From JAAYJR01 sp964611525 (GTDB lineage Bacteria > Bacteroidota > Bacteroidia > Bacteroidales > Prolixibacteraceae), in contig CAZTAL010000027.1 in the NCBI GenBank assembly GCA_964611525.1, positions 1-14,093 of the forward strand: 14,093 bases of DNA. The letters are read 5' to 3'. The notes under the pieces are model-generated. The model worked only from the letters and a program-made list of their open reading frames with translations. It did no database searches and was not told the origin of the DNA. The translations under genes and the position numbers were made by a program. Shown piece after piece: positions 1-7,288 of this stretch (within the stretch, counting starts at the first letter, position 1; each line of letters opens with the position of its first letter).

Positions 1-159
1 TTGAGGTATCTGAATTGTTTCTTTTTGCTGCTGGCTACAGCAAAAAGCTCCTGTTCCCGTGACCAGAACAGTCATTAATTTTATTAAGTTTTTATTCATT
101 ACTACTAATTTAGGACTATCTAAATATCATTTGGTTAAAAATAATAAATTTACATTAAT
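1..159. other. window edge, possible truncated signal-peptide remnant
   Basis: No gene can be assigned safely. On the plus strand, positions 1-78 read through the window edge as a signal-peptide-like stretch (NCFFLLLATAKSSC) followed by a stop at 76-78. On the minus strand, an ATG at 75 opens a frame running off the edge through FCCSQQQKETIQIPQ, also lipoprotein-like. Both cannot be right. Positions 80-159 are AT-rich with no coding look. Confidence 0.2.
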
Positions 160-875
160 TTATATTAATGGTTTGCCTTCACTGATAACTGTAACCTGCA
201 GACGCGTATTGACACCGCCAGAACCTTTCCCTGAAAAAGATATTTTATTATCTCCTGTTACCAGTTCAGGAATAACGCCCTGAGGTTTTACATCGCGTAT
301 TACAGGAAGAATTTAATTTGGGGGTAGGCCCAAAAGAATTACCTCAGCATCCTGCAGACCAAATCTATTATAACAGGTAGCCCAAAGTTCTGACTGCAGC
401 GGCGGTAATAGCCTCACATGAGTGAAGAGATTCATTGACAAGGCACATGCCCCAAAAGTCTCATAAGGCTGTGCTTCCAGATTAAGAGGAACATTCAAAA
501 AAGTCAGTGACTCAATTTTACCGCTAACGGATATAACTTTTAGGGCAATACGATCATTCTCCTCTTTAACTACAAGGGTGGCTGTAATTCCTGTCTGGCC
601 AAATTCCATTTGAAGCTGATCATTCTCAGATGATAATGTCGTTATATAATTTCTCTGCCCATCTATAGTGATATAAGCACATCTTGTGGCTGATTCCGAA
701 ACCAGATAATCTTTACCCGAGGACTTGTCAATAAAATGAAGGTTTCTAACGTCAGGTGATATTTCGTATTTAAAATAATCATTTTCTATAATGATGCTCT
801 CTTTTGAAAAAAAGAGCAGCTTACAGTTAATGTGCTCAATAAATAAATGGTATAAATTTTTATTCTTATACTCAT
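160..875 (-). pseudogene. broken secreted lipoprotein, possibly a polysaccharide-degradation enzyme fragment
   Basis: An ATG at 875 starts a lipoprotein signal (basic start, then YLLSTLTVSC with a lipobox-like Cys). The frame is lost in a run of seven T on the minus strand (A7 at 807-813); one extra T would join it to a long beta-rich reading (KESIIIENDYFKYEISPD onward, then FGACALSMNLFTHVRL and FGLQDAEVILLGLPPN). That reading ends at TAA 313-315, yet the same frame continues as plausible protein (ILPVIRDVKPQGVIPELVTG, then GDNKISFSGKGSGGVNTRLQ) to a second TAA at 160-162. So there is one frameshift and one nonsense codon. The last segment resembles the late Ig-like domains of GH2-type glycosidases, which is only an impression. 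At about 238 codons it is probably a shortened remnant of a larger enzyme. Only the 98-codon piece at 313-609 is an ATG-started open frame. Confidence 0.6.
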
Positions 876-1044
876 AGTTAACAGATTTTTTATAGATGAA
901 CTATTCAGACAGATCATACAATTTAATGGCCACGATCAAAGGACGTTAACTTTCTGATAAAATACAAATATGTATATATTAACATTTTATAAAAATACTT
1001 TAAAATTATTGCAAATAACCGGGATTTATATATTTTTGACATTC

Positions 1045-1410
1045 ATGAAAATGATTGGGAAAAATAGTATCATTACAAAAACCATAATCATCGGAATAAT
1101 TGGTATAATGGGGATGATCGTCATCAACAAAGGTATTTTTATGCACACCCATAAAATTGATGAAAATACTTATATAATTCATTCCCATCCTTATAACAAA
1201 TCGAAAGATTCAGAACCATATAAAACACATCATCATACAAAAGCACAATTTTTCTTTATTCAAAATATTCAAAATCTTTTCCCGCTTTTTTTTCTGACCT
1301 TTACGTTTTCTCCTTTTATAAAAAAGACTTATTCATATTTTGATACAAAATCAGTCAGTATATCTGAATTTATTTTTATTAAAAAAGGCAGGGCGCCACC
1401 TGCTTCATAA
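1045..1410 (+). CDS. small histidine-rich membrane protein next to a TonB receptor
   Basis: The protein has 121 residues from ATG 1045. An ATG at 970 would add 25 residues but puts a second hydrophobic stretch before the signal-anchor, so 1045 is preferred; this is uncertain. Residues 10-28 form one membrane segment, followed by an outside loop with seven histidines (H34, H36, H46, H48, H62-H64; HTH, HSHP and THHHT clusters), a second hydrophobic segment around 78-91, and a C-terminus ending GRAPPAS. Small His-rich proteins with an R(A/G)PP tail are known to me beside metal-related TonB receptors (DUF2946-like proteins share the tail). The gene lies 394 bp upstream of the TonB receptor on the same strand, separated by a terminator-like hairpin, so they need not share one transcript. 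Metal handling is inferred; the family name is not certain. Confidence 0.65.
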   Translation: MKMIGKNSIITKTIIIGIIGIMGMIVINKGIFMHTHKIDENTYIIHSHPYNKSKDSEPYKTHHHTKAQFFFIQNIQNLFPLFFLTFTFSPFIKKTYSYFDTKSVSISEFIFIKKGRAPPAS

Positions 1411-1543
1411 ATTAATTTTTCTGCTAAATATGCAGTAAGTTGGCACATCTGGCATATTATGATTATTTAACATGACGCATTTTATTGTTTATTCCAGGGA
1501 TAATTACTTAGTGTAATTGTAAGTCATTAATGAGCCAAGTCTA

Positions 1544-1566
1544 AAAAGGCGCTTCGCGCCCTTTTT
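1544..1566 (+). terminator. probable intrinsic terminator, possibly bidirectional
   Basis: A perfect 5-bp GC stem (GGCGC, loop TTC, GCGCC) is preceded by AAAAA and followed by C and TTTTT. The A-tract on one side and T-tract on the other allow termination in both directions. It lies 134 bp after the stop of the His-rich gene and 238 bp before the TonB receptor start. Confidence 0.6.
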
Positions 1567-1720
1567 AGGCAAATTTAAAAAAATTTATTAAACTGATTTT
1601 TGGACATTTATAAAATAATATAAAGTATTAATCAATAAAAATTTTAGTTTTTATACTGAACTCATTAATAAATTAGGAACATTTCTATTTCTGTAAACCG
1701 GAAAAGATTCCTAAATAAAA

Positions 1721-1742
1721 TACAACAGGAGCCGTGTGCGAT
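1721..1742 (+). other. possible relic of group II intron domain V (5' strand only)
   Basis: The stretch ACAACAGGAGCCGTGTGCG followed by AT matches, from memory, the joiner and 5' strand of bacterial group II intron domain V, which normally continues into a GAAA-type loop and a returning strand ending in CGGTTC. Here the loop reads ATAAAG and the returning strand is absent. No intron-encoded reverse transcriptase is in the window. If real, it is a non-functional scrap left 62 bp before the TonB receptor gene. Confidence 0.35.
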
Positions 1743-1804
1743 ATAAAGAATTAAATTTTATAGTTCAGGTTTATAAAACTTATTTAAAAACATAGAAATA
1801 TATC

Positions 1805-4201
1805 ATGAAAAAAATAATAATGATAATGATATTATTGTCATTTTCCCCGCTGATTTTTGCTCAAAAACTTAAAACAGATGCAAATATTTTCGGACATGTT
1901 ATATGTCCTGAATGTAATGAACATATTTCTTTTGCAACAGTATCGGTTAAAGGAACAACCATTGGAACAACAACAGATCAAACCGGACATTACCAGTTAA
2001 TCAATTTACCTGAAGGTACCCACACAATAATGGTCAGATCCATGGGCCATAAACCACAGGAGAAAGAGATAACTATAAAAAGTAATGAAACCAAAGAACT
2101 AAACTTTGAACTGGAAAAAGATGTTTTAAAAATTGAGGAGATCATAATTACGGGTGACAGAAATGAAACAAGAAGAAAAGATGCTACAACGATTGTCAAT
2201 ACACTAAAACCAAATTTATTTGCCACAACACAATCCATAACATTAAGCGGAGGCCTCAATTTTTGTCCTGGTTTAAGAGTTGAGAACAACTGCCAGAATT
2301 GTGGCTTCTCTCAAATCAGGATAAATGGTATGGAGGGACCCTATTCGCAGATATTAATTAACAGCCGGCCAATTTTCAGCGGACTTGCAGGGGTGTACGG
2401 ACTAGAACTTATACCTGCGAACATGATAGAACGTGTTGAGGTTATCAGGGGTGGTGGTTCAGCTCTATATGGTAGTAATGCTATTGCAGGTACTATTAAC
2501 CTGATCCTTAAAGATCCGATAAATAATTCATATGAATTTGGAGTAAATAGCGGACTTATTGGTACAGGATTAAATGATTCCGGTGATCCGGCAAAAGATA
2601 ATTCGGTTAATTTCAATACATCCCTGGTTTCAGCAGATAATAAAACAGGGATGTCGCTTTTTGGATTTTACAGAGACAGGAAACCATTTGATGCAAATAA
2701 TGATGAATTTTCAGAAATCTCTTCTTTGAATAATACAACTATCGGAACAAGGCTTTACCATCGCTTTGGCATAAGAAATAAAATCACAGCCGATCTTTTC
2801 AATATTAAAGAAGACAGAAGAGGTGGTGATAAATTTGACTATCCCCTTCATGAATCAAATATTGCCGAAGCAGTAAATCATAATATAACAACCGGAGCAC
2901 TGACATTTGAAAAATTTTTCAGGGAATATGACCTGTTTTCCGCCTATTTTTCGGGGCAAAAAATTAACAGGGATTCATATTACGGAGCTGAAATGTCGTT
3001 AAGCGATTACGGAAATACCAAAGACTTTTCTTATTCCGCCGGTATTCAATATAATGCAAAATTTGAAAATGCAGGCTTAATTGCAGGAATTGAAAATAAT
3101 GGTGCATGGCTGAAAGATAAAAAACTGGGTTATCCGGATATTGATAATGCTATAATTATCGACGGTTCGATCGAAAGTATTCCTCATACGGATAATGTAG
3201 AAATAGCCGACCAGACAACAAATACTTACGGGACTTTCTTACAGTATGAAATGACAAGGAATAAATTTAAATTATCTGCCGGTGTCAGGTTCGATCACTA
3301 TAAAGTGGAGGATAGGAAAAGTTCCGGCTCTTCTAAATCCGGAAATGTTCTTAGTCCAAGACTCACCTTCAAATACGATATAAGAGATTATTTGCAGGGC
3401 AGGATCAGTTACTCCGAGGGATATAGGGCACCGCAAATATTTGATGAAGACTTGCATATCGAATCCTCAGGTTCAAGGCAGGTAATCCATAGAAACGATC
3501 CTGACTTAAAACAGGAAACCAGCCATAGTTATATGGCATCTCTTGATTTTAATAAAAAATTAGGCAAAATATACCTAAGATTATTAGCAGAAGGTTTCTA
3601 TACACAGCTAAACGATCCTTTTGTCAATCAATATGGTGAACCTGACGAGAATAATACCGTTGTTTATACCCGTGTTAATGCAGAAAACGGTGCAGAAGTA
3701 AGAGGAGTGAACCTTGAAATGAATTTCATACCGGGAAATTATTTTACATTTAAAACAGGATTTACCTTCCAATCCAGTAAATATGATGAACCTCAGGAGT
3801 TTAACGAAAAAGAATTTTTCCGCACACCTGAAAACTACGGTTATATGTCTCTTACTTATAAACCTTCGGAAATATGGGCTTTATCTTGTACCGGAAATTA
3901 TACCGGCAGAATGCACGTCCCTTATTTTGGACCCAAAATACCCGATCCGGATATAGGAGAACTCAGAAAATCTCCAAGATTTTTTGATATGGGAATGAAA
4001 TTCAGATACAATCTGAAATTAAACGGAACAAAGATACAGCTCTTCACAGGTATTAAGAATATATTTAATTCCTACCAGAAGGATTTTGATACGGGAATAA
4101 ACCGTGATCCGGGATATATTTATGGGCCTTTAACTCCAAGGGCTGTTTATTTTGGTTTGAAAATAGGTAACTTTTTAAGATTTCCCAGAAGTCCTAATTA
4201 A
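1805..4201 (+). CDS. TonB-dependent outer-membrane receptor, putative metal or metal-complex uptake
   Basis: The protein has 798 residues and a signal peptide (LLSFSPLIFAQ, cleavage near residue 20). Residues 27-105 form a carboxypeptidase-regulatory-like beta-sandwich (ATVSVKGTTIGTTTDQTGHY). Residues 122-238 form the plug, with the typical IERVEVIRGGGSALYGSNAI. The rest is a 22-strand-type barrel ending in RAVYFGLKIGNF plus about nine extra residues. It is too short for SusC, and no SusD follows, so glycan import is unlikely. Two CXXC motifs are visible: CPEC (34-37) in the first domain and NCQNC (Cys163, Cys166) in the plug; I recall the second as common in this subfamily. The His-rich neighbour favours a metal substrate, but a corrinoid, haem or siderophore cannot be excluded. 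ATG 1805 is followed directly by lysines and the hydrophobic core, so the start is secure. No TonB/ExbBD genes are nearby. Confidence 0.93.
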   Translation: MKKIIMIMILLSFSPLIFAQKLKTDANIFGHVICPECNEHISFATVSVKGTTIGTTTDQTGHYQLINLPEGTHTIMVRSMGHKPQEKEITIKSNETKELNFELEKDVLKIEEIIITGDRNETRRKDATTIVNTLKPNLFATTQSITLSGGLNFCPGLRVENNCQNCGFSQIRINGMEGPYSQILINSRPIFSGLAGVYGLELIPANMIERVEVIRGGGSALYGSNAIAGTINLILKDPINNSYEFGVNSGLIGTGLNDSGDPAKDNSVNFNTSLVSADNKTGMSLFGFYRDRKPFDANNDEFSEISSLNNTTIGTRLYHRFGIRNKITADLFNIKEDRRGGDKFDYPLHESNIAEAVNHNITTGALTFEKFFREYDLFSAYFSGQKINRDSYYGAEMSLSDYGNTKDFSYSAGIQYNAKFENAGLIAGIENNGAWLKDKKLGYPDIDNAIIIDGSIESIPHTDNVEIADQTTNTYGTFLQYEMTRNKFKLSAGVRFDHYKVEDRKSSGSSKSGNVLSPRLTFKYDIRDYLQGRISYSEGYRAPQIFDEDLHIESSGSRQVIHRNDPDLKQETSHSYMASLDFNKKLGKIYLRLLAEGFYTQLNDPFVNQYGEPDENNTVVYTRVNAENGAEVRGVNLEMNFIPGNYFTFKTGFTFQSSKYDEPQEFNEKEFFRTPENYGYMSLTYKPSEIWALSCTGNYTGRMHVPYFGPKIPDPDIGELRKSPRFFDMGMKFRYNLKLNGTKIQLFTGIKNIFNSYQKDFDTGINRDPGYIYGPLTPRAVYFGLKIGNFLRFPRSPN

Positions 4202-4528
4202 GTACCTGTTCTTTAGCTCAAGAGTTTAAAACAGAAATTTTACCGGCCTTGATCACTTAAATAAATCAGGTGGACAAAATTTGCACTGGAAAATAACTGC
4301 TTTACTATTTAATAAGGGGGAACATAGTCCGGAAAATATGAATTTACTATTCGTAAATGACCACTTTGAGGACTAACATAACAGAAGCGAGGGACTTTAT
4401 ATACGGACTTTAATCAGGCAAAAAAATTTGTTTTTAAAGTCGGGGTTGTTCGAAATATTTATTTTTAAGGCTTGCAGGAAAAACGAAGTAAAGCAATCAT
4501 ATAACAGTCAGCAAACTTTATCTATAGA
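4202..4528. other. non-coding spacer with weak repeats
   Basis: No gene is seen in 327 bp. Two loosely similar stretches, 4269-4295 (GGTGGACA ... CTGGAAAATA) and 4316-4338 (GGGGAACA ... CCGGAAAATA), lie 47 bp apart. They look like the multiple terminal repeats of IS21-type elements, but the match is weak and no transposase is present. Confidence 0.3.
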
Positions 4529-4816
4529 CTATATATAAAAATCATTATCATAATACTTTTTTTTCTTGTCTGGCTGGTCCTCCGAATACGGGCCATAAAT
4601 ATCACATACTTTACCCAAGTAATATTTTAAAAGTCTTTTCGGCAGCCCTAAAGCTTTTATCTTATATTTAGTATCCTCTTCTATAATTGCAAGAAAATCT
4701 CTTTGACTTCCAAAATCATCAATTCCGGCAGTAGTTACAATTCTAAACAGGTCCTCCCTCTCCTGTTCAAGAATTTTTTCAGCTTGCGAAATTTTATCCA
4801 AAGTCTTATTCTTCAT
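4529..4816 (-). CDS. small charged protein of unknown function
   Basis: The protein has 95 residues from an ATG at 4816, preceded by an A/T-rich stretch. The first 25 residues look like an amphipathic or coiled-coil helix (TLDKISQAEKILEQERED), the middle is mixed (IVTTAGIDDFGSQRDFLAII) and the C-terminus is basic and tyrosine-rich (DKKKKYYDNDFYI). No signal peptide or membrane segment is seen. I recognise no family. The residue mix is protein-like rather than random AT-rich translation, which is the main support for it being real. It stands alone between two non-coding, repeat-containing spacers, so it could be a mobile-element passenger. Confidence 0.5.
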   Translation of the reverse strand: MKNKTLDKISQAEKILEQEREDLFRIVTTAGIDDFGSQRDFLAIIEEDTKYKIKALGLPKRLLKYYLGKVCDIYGPYSEDQPDKKKKYYDNDFYI

Positions 4817-4969
4817 TATATTTAGCTGAATTATTATATCAAAATTATGAAATTATATAATAAAACCTACCACCAAAGCAGTTTGAATTAACATTCCCTA
4901 TTAGGTTGCATGTTCTTGCGCAAAACGGATACCAATTTCTGATTAAAAGGGCAACCGGCCGATGAAAAA

Positions 4970-5061
4970 CGGACAGTAATTCTTACTGAAAGCGGACACT
5001 GATTCTTATTCATTAAGGACACCTATTCCTGTCTAAAGCGGACAATAATAATTCTTTATCC
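4970..5061. repeat. four-unit 23-bp periodic repeat array
   Basis: Units start at 4970, 4993, 5016 and 5039, exactly 23 bp apart. Each begins (C/A)GGACA and most carry ATTCTT or ATTCCT at unit positions 9-15, with three of the four preceded by AAG or AAA. A decayed fifth copy (CGGATA) begins at 4926. The reverse complement reads TGTCCG repeatedly, like the multiple terminal repeats of IS21-family elements. Iterons or a multi-site operator are alternatives. Confidence 0.6.
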
Positions 5062-5097
5062 AGACATCACTTATGTTCCACTGATCATTTGTATCTT

Positions 5098-5138
5098 TGT
5101 TGGTTTTTATAGTAAATGCATAAATCAAAAAACCAACA
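5098..5138. repeat. 11-bp perfect inverted repeat
   Basis: TGTTGGTTTTT (5098-5108) pairs perfectly with AAAAACCAACA (5128-5138) around a 19-nt spacer containing the palindrome ATGCAT. It overlaps the end of the TATCTTTG promoter-like element. It could be an operator, an RNA hairpin in the leader, or the end of a lost element. Confidence 0.5.
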
Positions 5139-5342
5139 GAAAAAATGCCAGGAAAAAGAATTAACGTAAAAAAATTAAGAGAAGAAAAAAATTTATGATT
5201 ATTCTATTCCCTATAATATCATTTATTGTTATATTGAAATCGATAAAATAATACCTAAATATTAAAATGGAATCGTTATGAAATTTTACAATGTGGTTTA
5301 ATATTGAGAAGTGTAATAAAAAATTAAAAAAATCATCGGAAT

Positions 5343-5774
5343 ATGTCAAATAACGATATTGTAAAAGCTGAATGGCTTGGTAAAATGGCATTTGAAACAG
5401 AAATCAACGGAAATAAAATTATTATTGATGCCGAACCTGAAGTTGGCGGTGAAAATCGTGGACCTCAGCCTAAACCATTAATGTTGACTTCATTGGCAGG
5501 ATGTACTGCAATGGATGTCATTTCAATATTAAAAAAAATGCGGGTAGAGGTTGAAAAATTTAATGTTAATGTTGAAGGTATGCAAACAGATGAACATCCA
5601 AAACATTATTATAAAATACATGTTATTTATGAATTTACCGGCCGCGACCTCCCAAGGGAAAAGCTTCAAAAGGCTGTTTCTCTTTCTGAAGAGAGGTATT
5701 GCGGGGTAACAGCCGTTTATAATAAAGTAATTGAAATGTCCTCTGAAATAAAAGTAAATGGAGCCGACAAATAA
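5343..5774 (+). CDS. OsmC/Ohr-family peroxiredoxin-like protein
   Basis: The protein has 143 residues, the usual OsmC length. After an N-terminal beta-strand segment (AEWLGKMAFETEINGNKI) come the family hallmarks: a first cysteine at C54 in TSLAGCTAMDVI at the start of the central helix, and a second at C120 in RYCGVTAVY. In the family these two cysteines act as peroxidatic and resolving residues that reduce organic or lipid hydroperoxides in the cytoplasm. The GPQPKPLMLTSLAGC form belongs to the OsmC-like branch found in many anaerobes, whose substrates are mostly unknown, so detoxification of peroxides or reactive sulfur species is inferred. The ATG at 5343 is followed by normal family sequence. 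Its stop codon overlaps the next start (TAATG), indicating translational coupling with the NifX-fold gene. Confidence 0.92.
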   Translation: MSNNDIVKAEWLGKMAFETEINGNKIIIDAEPEVGGENRGPQPKPLMLTSLAGCTAMDVISILKKMRVEVEKFNVNVEGMQTDEHPKHYYKIHVIYEFTGRDLPREKLQKAVSLSEERYCGVTAVYNKVIEMSSEIKVNGADK

Positions 5775-6208
5775 TGGAGAAAGAATTAATCAGGATAGCA
5801 ATGGCAGTTAATAATGAGGGCCATTTTCAACCAAAACATTTTGGAGAAGCGGATAAATATCTGATTTACGAATGGAAAGATGATGAATTGATTTATTCGC
5901 ATGAAGTAATAAATCCCTTTAAATATATCGATGAGAAACAAAAACACGGTGTCCGTAAAAAGGGCATATCCATAACCGTTTTATTAAAAAATCATAAAGT
6001 TAAACTAATTGTTTCAAAGCAATTCGGGAAAAATATTCAAATAGTAAACCATGATTTTATTCCGGTAATAATTTTTGTTGAAACACCAGATGAAGCTAAA
6101 CTTCTTTTAATTAAGCATAAAAATTGGATTTTGGAGGAACTAAACAACAGCGCAGAAACATATAAACTCTTTATACTGAAGGACGGAACCATAAAAACAA
6201 TAATTTAA
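5774..6208 (+). CDS. NifX/NifB-fold (dinitrogenase Fe-Mo cofactor biosynthesis domain) protein
   Basis: The protein has 144 residues. The N-terminus (IRIAMAVNNEGHFQPKHFGE, then ADKYLIYEWKDDELIYSHEV) matches the start of the NifX/NifB RNase H-like domain (PF02579), in which a conserved loop after the first strand contacts a metal cluster; here that loop reads HFQPKHFGEA. The later VKLIVSKQFGKNI supplies the next strand, roughly to residue 100, and the C-terminal 45 residues do not match the domain. No nif genes are nearby, so a role in nitrogenase assembly is not implied; stand-alone members occur in many anaerobes with unknown metal-cluster roles. The start overlaps the OsmC stop by one base. 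The gene ends 50 bp from the convergent methyltransferase gene. Confidence 0.85.
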   Translation: MEKELIRIAMAVNNEGHFQPKHFGEADKYLIYEWKDDELIYSHEVINPFKYIDEKQKHGVRKKGISITVLLKNHKVKLIVSKQFGKNIQIVNHDFIPVIIFVETPDEAKLLLIKHKNWILEELNNSAETYKLFILKDGTIKTII

Positions 6209-6258
6209 CCTGTAATTTAGTCAACCGAATTAAAATTTTATGCCCCGATTAAAAAAAT

Positions 6259-7275
6259 TTATCGATTCTTTCCATTTTCTGAGTTATATTCATTTAATGC
6301 TTCAAAAAAAGCTTTGATATTATTTTGAGGGACGTTGGGAGGCATGTCACATCCTGAAGAAAGCACAAAATTGGGATAGCTTTTCGTCTTCTCAAGAAGT
6401 TCCTTTGTTTTTAGTTTTACAAATTCAGCATCCTTTGTTTGCAATATATTTACAGGATCAATATTCCCCATAACCAGAATATCTTCAGAAACAGAATTTA
6501 ATACATGCAACATATCTGCGGAATTGCCAAAATGAAGTGCTTTTGCCCCTGTTGATTCCATCGACTTTGCCAAATTACCGTTATGTCCGCAGTTATGCAG
6601 AATAATCAGGAAATTGTCATCCTGAAATTCATCAACAATTTCTTTAATATATGAAGAAGAAAAAAGGTTACATTCATCTTCTCCCAATAATCCTGCAGCC
6701 GGCTCGGCCATGATGATACCATCTGCCCTCAACGATTTGTGTTCCTTGATATACTTTTTTAAAAATGAAGTACATTTATCTATGACATGGTTAACGGAAT
6801 CAGGATTAATATAAATCCCTGTCATAATTTCTGTCATATCCAGTAATCTCCCGGCAAGAGAAAATGGACCTATACATCCTGAAAATACAGGAACATCATG
6901 GATGTTATTTACTGCTAACTGAACAGACTTTAGATATTCCAATAACCGTTTTGATGAAGAAATCTCAGGAACTAAAAGTTCATCAACTTTATCTATTTTA
7001 TGTATTAACCTTTCGGTGACTGTAGGTATACTATCGGTTTCAAAATTAATTTTACATCCAAAAGCTTCAGCCTCTATGGTTAAATCCATTGCAGTTGTCA
7101 CTGCTGCCGAATGAGAATAATTATGTAAAGCATTTATTGCATTAAAATGTGTTTCCCCGTTAGTAACCACTTCTAATACAGTAGCCCCTATCAACTCAAT
7201 ACCGGGGTGGGTCATTATGGGCATCGCAATTCTTTCCGGCGAAGCCAAAACATTTTCATACCACTCTTTAATCAT
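6259..7275 (-). CDS. UroD-family methyltransferase (MtaA/CmuA type)
   Basis: The protein has 338 residues, a full-length single TIM-barrel of the uroporphyrinogen decarboxylase superfamily. It has the MtaA/CmuA-type zinc site: H227 and C229 in LHNCGHN, and C309 in SSGCDMPPN, with spacing of about 80 residues as expected. In that branch zinc activates a thiol that takes a methyl group from a methylated corrinoid protein. Other family landmarks are FSGCIGPFSLAGRL (131-144), ADGIIMAEPAAGLLG (184-198) and GNIDPVNILQ (270-279). True UroD lacks this zinc triad and starts with a porphyrin-binding RQAGR-like motif, which is absent here. No corrinoid protein or partner methyltransferase is in the window, so the methyl donor and acceptor are unknown. 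It is oriented against the OsmC-NifX pair and diverges from the broken ParB gene. Confidence 0.88.
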   Translation of the reverse strand: MIKEWYENVLASPERIAMPIMTHPGIELIGATVLEVVTNGETHFNAINALHNYSHSAAVTTAMDLTIEAEAFGCKINFETDSIPTVTERLIHKIDKVDELLVPEISSSKRLLEYLKSVQLAVNNIHDVPVFSGCIGPFSLAGRLLDMTEIMTGIYINPDSVNHVIDKCTSFLKKYIKEHKSLRADGIIMAEPAAGLLGEDECNLFSSSYIKEIVDEFQDDNFLIILHNCGHNGNLAKSMESTGAKALHFGNSADMLHVLNSVSEDILVMGNIDPVNILQTKDAEFVKLKTKELLEKTKSYPNFVLSSGCDMPPNVPQNNIKAFFEALNEYNSENGKNR

Positions 7276-7288
7276 TATATGAAATTAA

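Larger units (their letters stand above)
1411..1804 (+). other. intergenic leader before the TonB receptor gene
   Basis: No gene is seen. A 6-bp inverted repeat (AATTAC 1502-1507 and GTAATT 1513-1518) could be an operator. A terminator hairpin follows at 1544-1566. A second inverted repeat pairs TTAGGAA (1673-1679) with TTCCTAA (1708-1714). A group II intron domain V-like fragment sits at 1721-1742. The conserved core of a cobalamin riboswitch was looked for and not found. Confidence 0.5.
4817..5342. other. non-coding spacer carrying repeat array and inverted repeat
   Basis: This 526-bp stretch has no convincing gene. It holds the 23-bp repeat array (4970-5061), a TATCTTTG at 5092-5099 that matches the Bacteroidota -7 element TAnnTTTG (no clear -33 element at the right spacing), and the inverted repeat 5098-5138. 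Positions 5150-5342 are very AT-rich leader in front of the OsmC gene. Confidence 0.5.

Noticed and set aside
59..283. 74-codon plus-strand open frame
   Set aside because: It lies opposite the broken lipoprotein for much of its length, and its composition is not protein-like.
1411..1804. Cobalamin or other riboswitch before the TonB receptor
   Set aside because: The conserved cobalamin core (GCCACTG and the CCCGCAA segment) was not found; the GC-rich segment fits group II domain V better.
1805..4201. SusC of a polysaccharide utilisation locus
   Set aside because: The receptor is about 200 residues too short for SusC and no SusD gene follows.
4901..4921. Possible sigma-54 promoter (GGTTGCATGTTCTTGC)
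   Set aside because: The GG to GC spacing is two bases too long for a -24/-12 promoter.
4970..5061. CRISPR array
   Set aside because: The 23-bp period leaves no room for spacers of the usual length, the units are imperfect and no cas genes are present.
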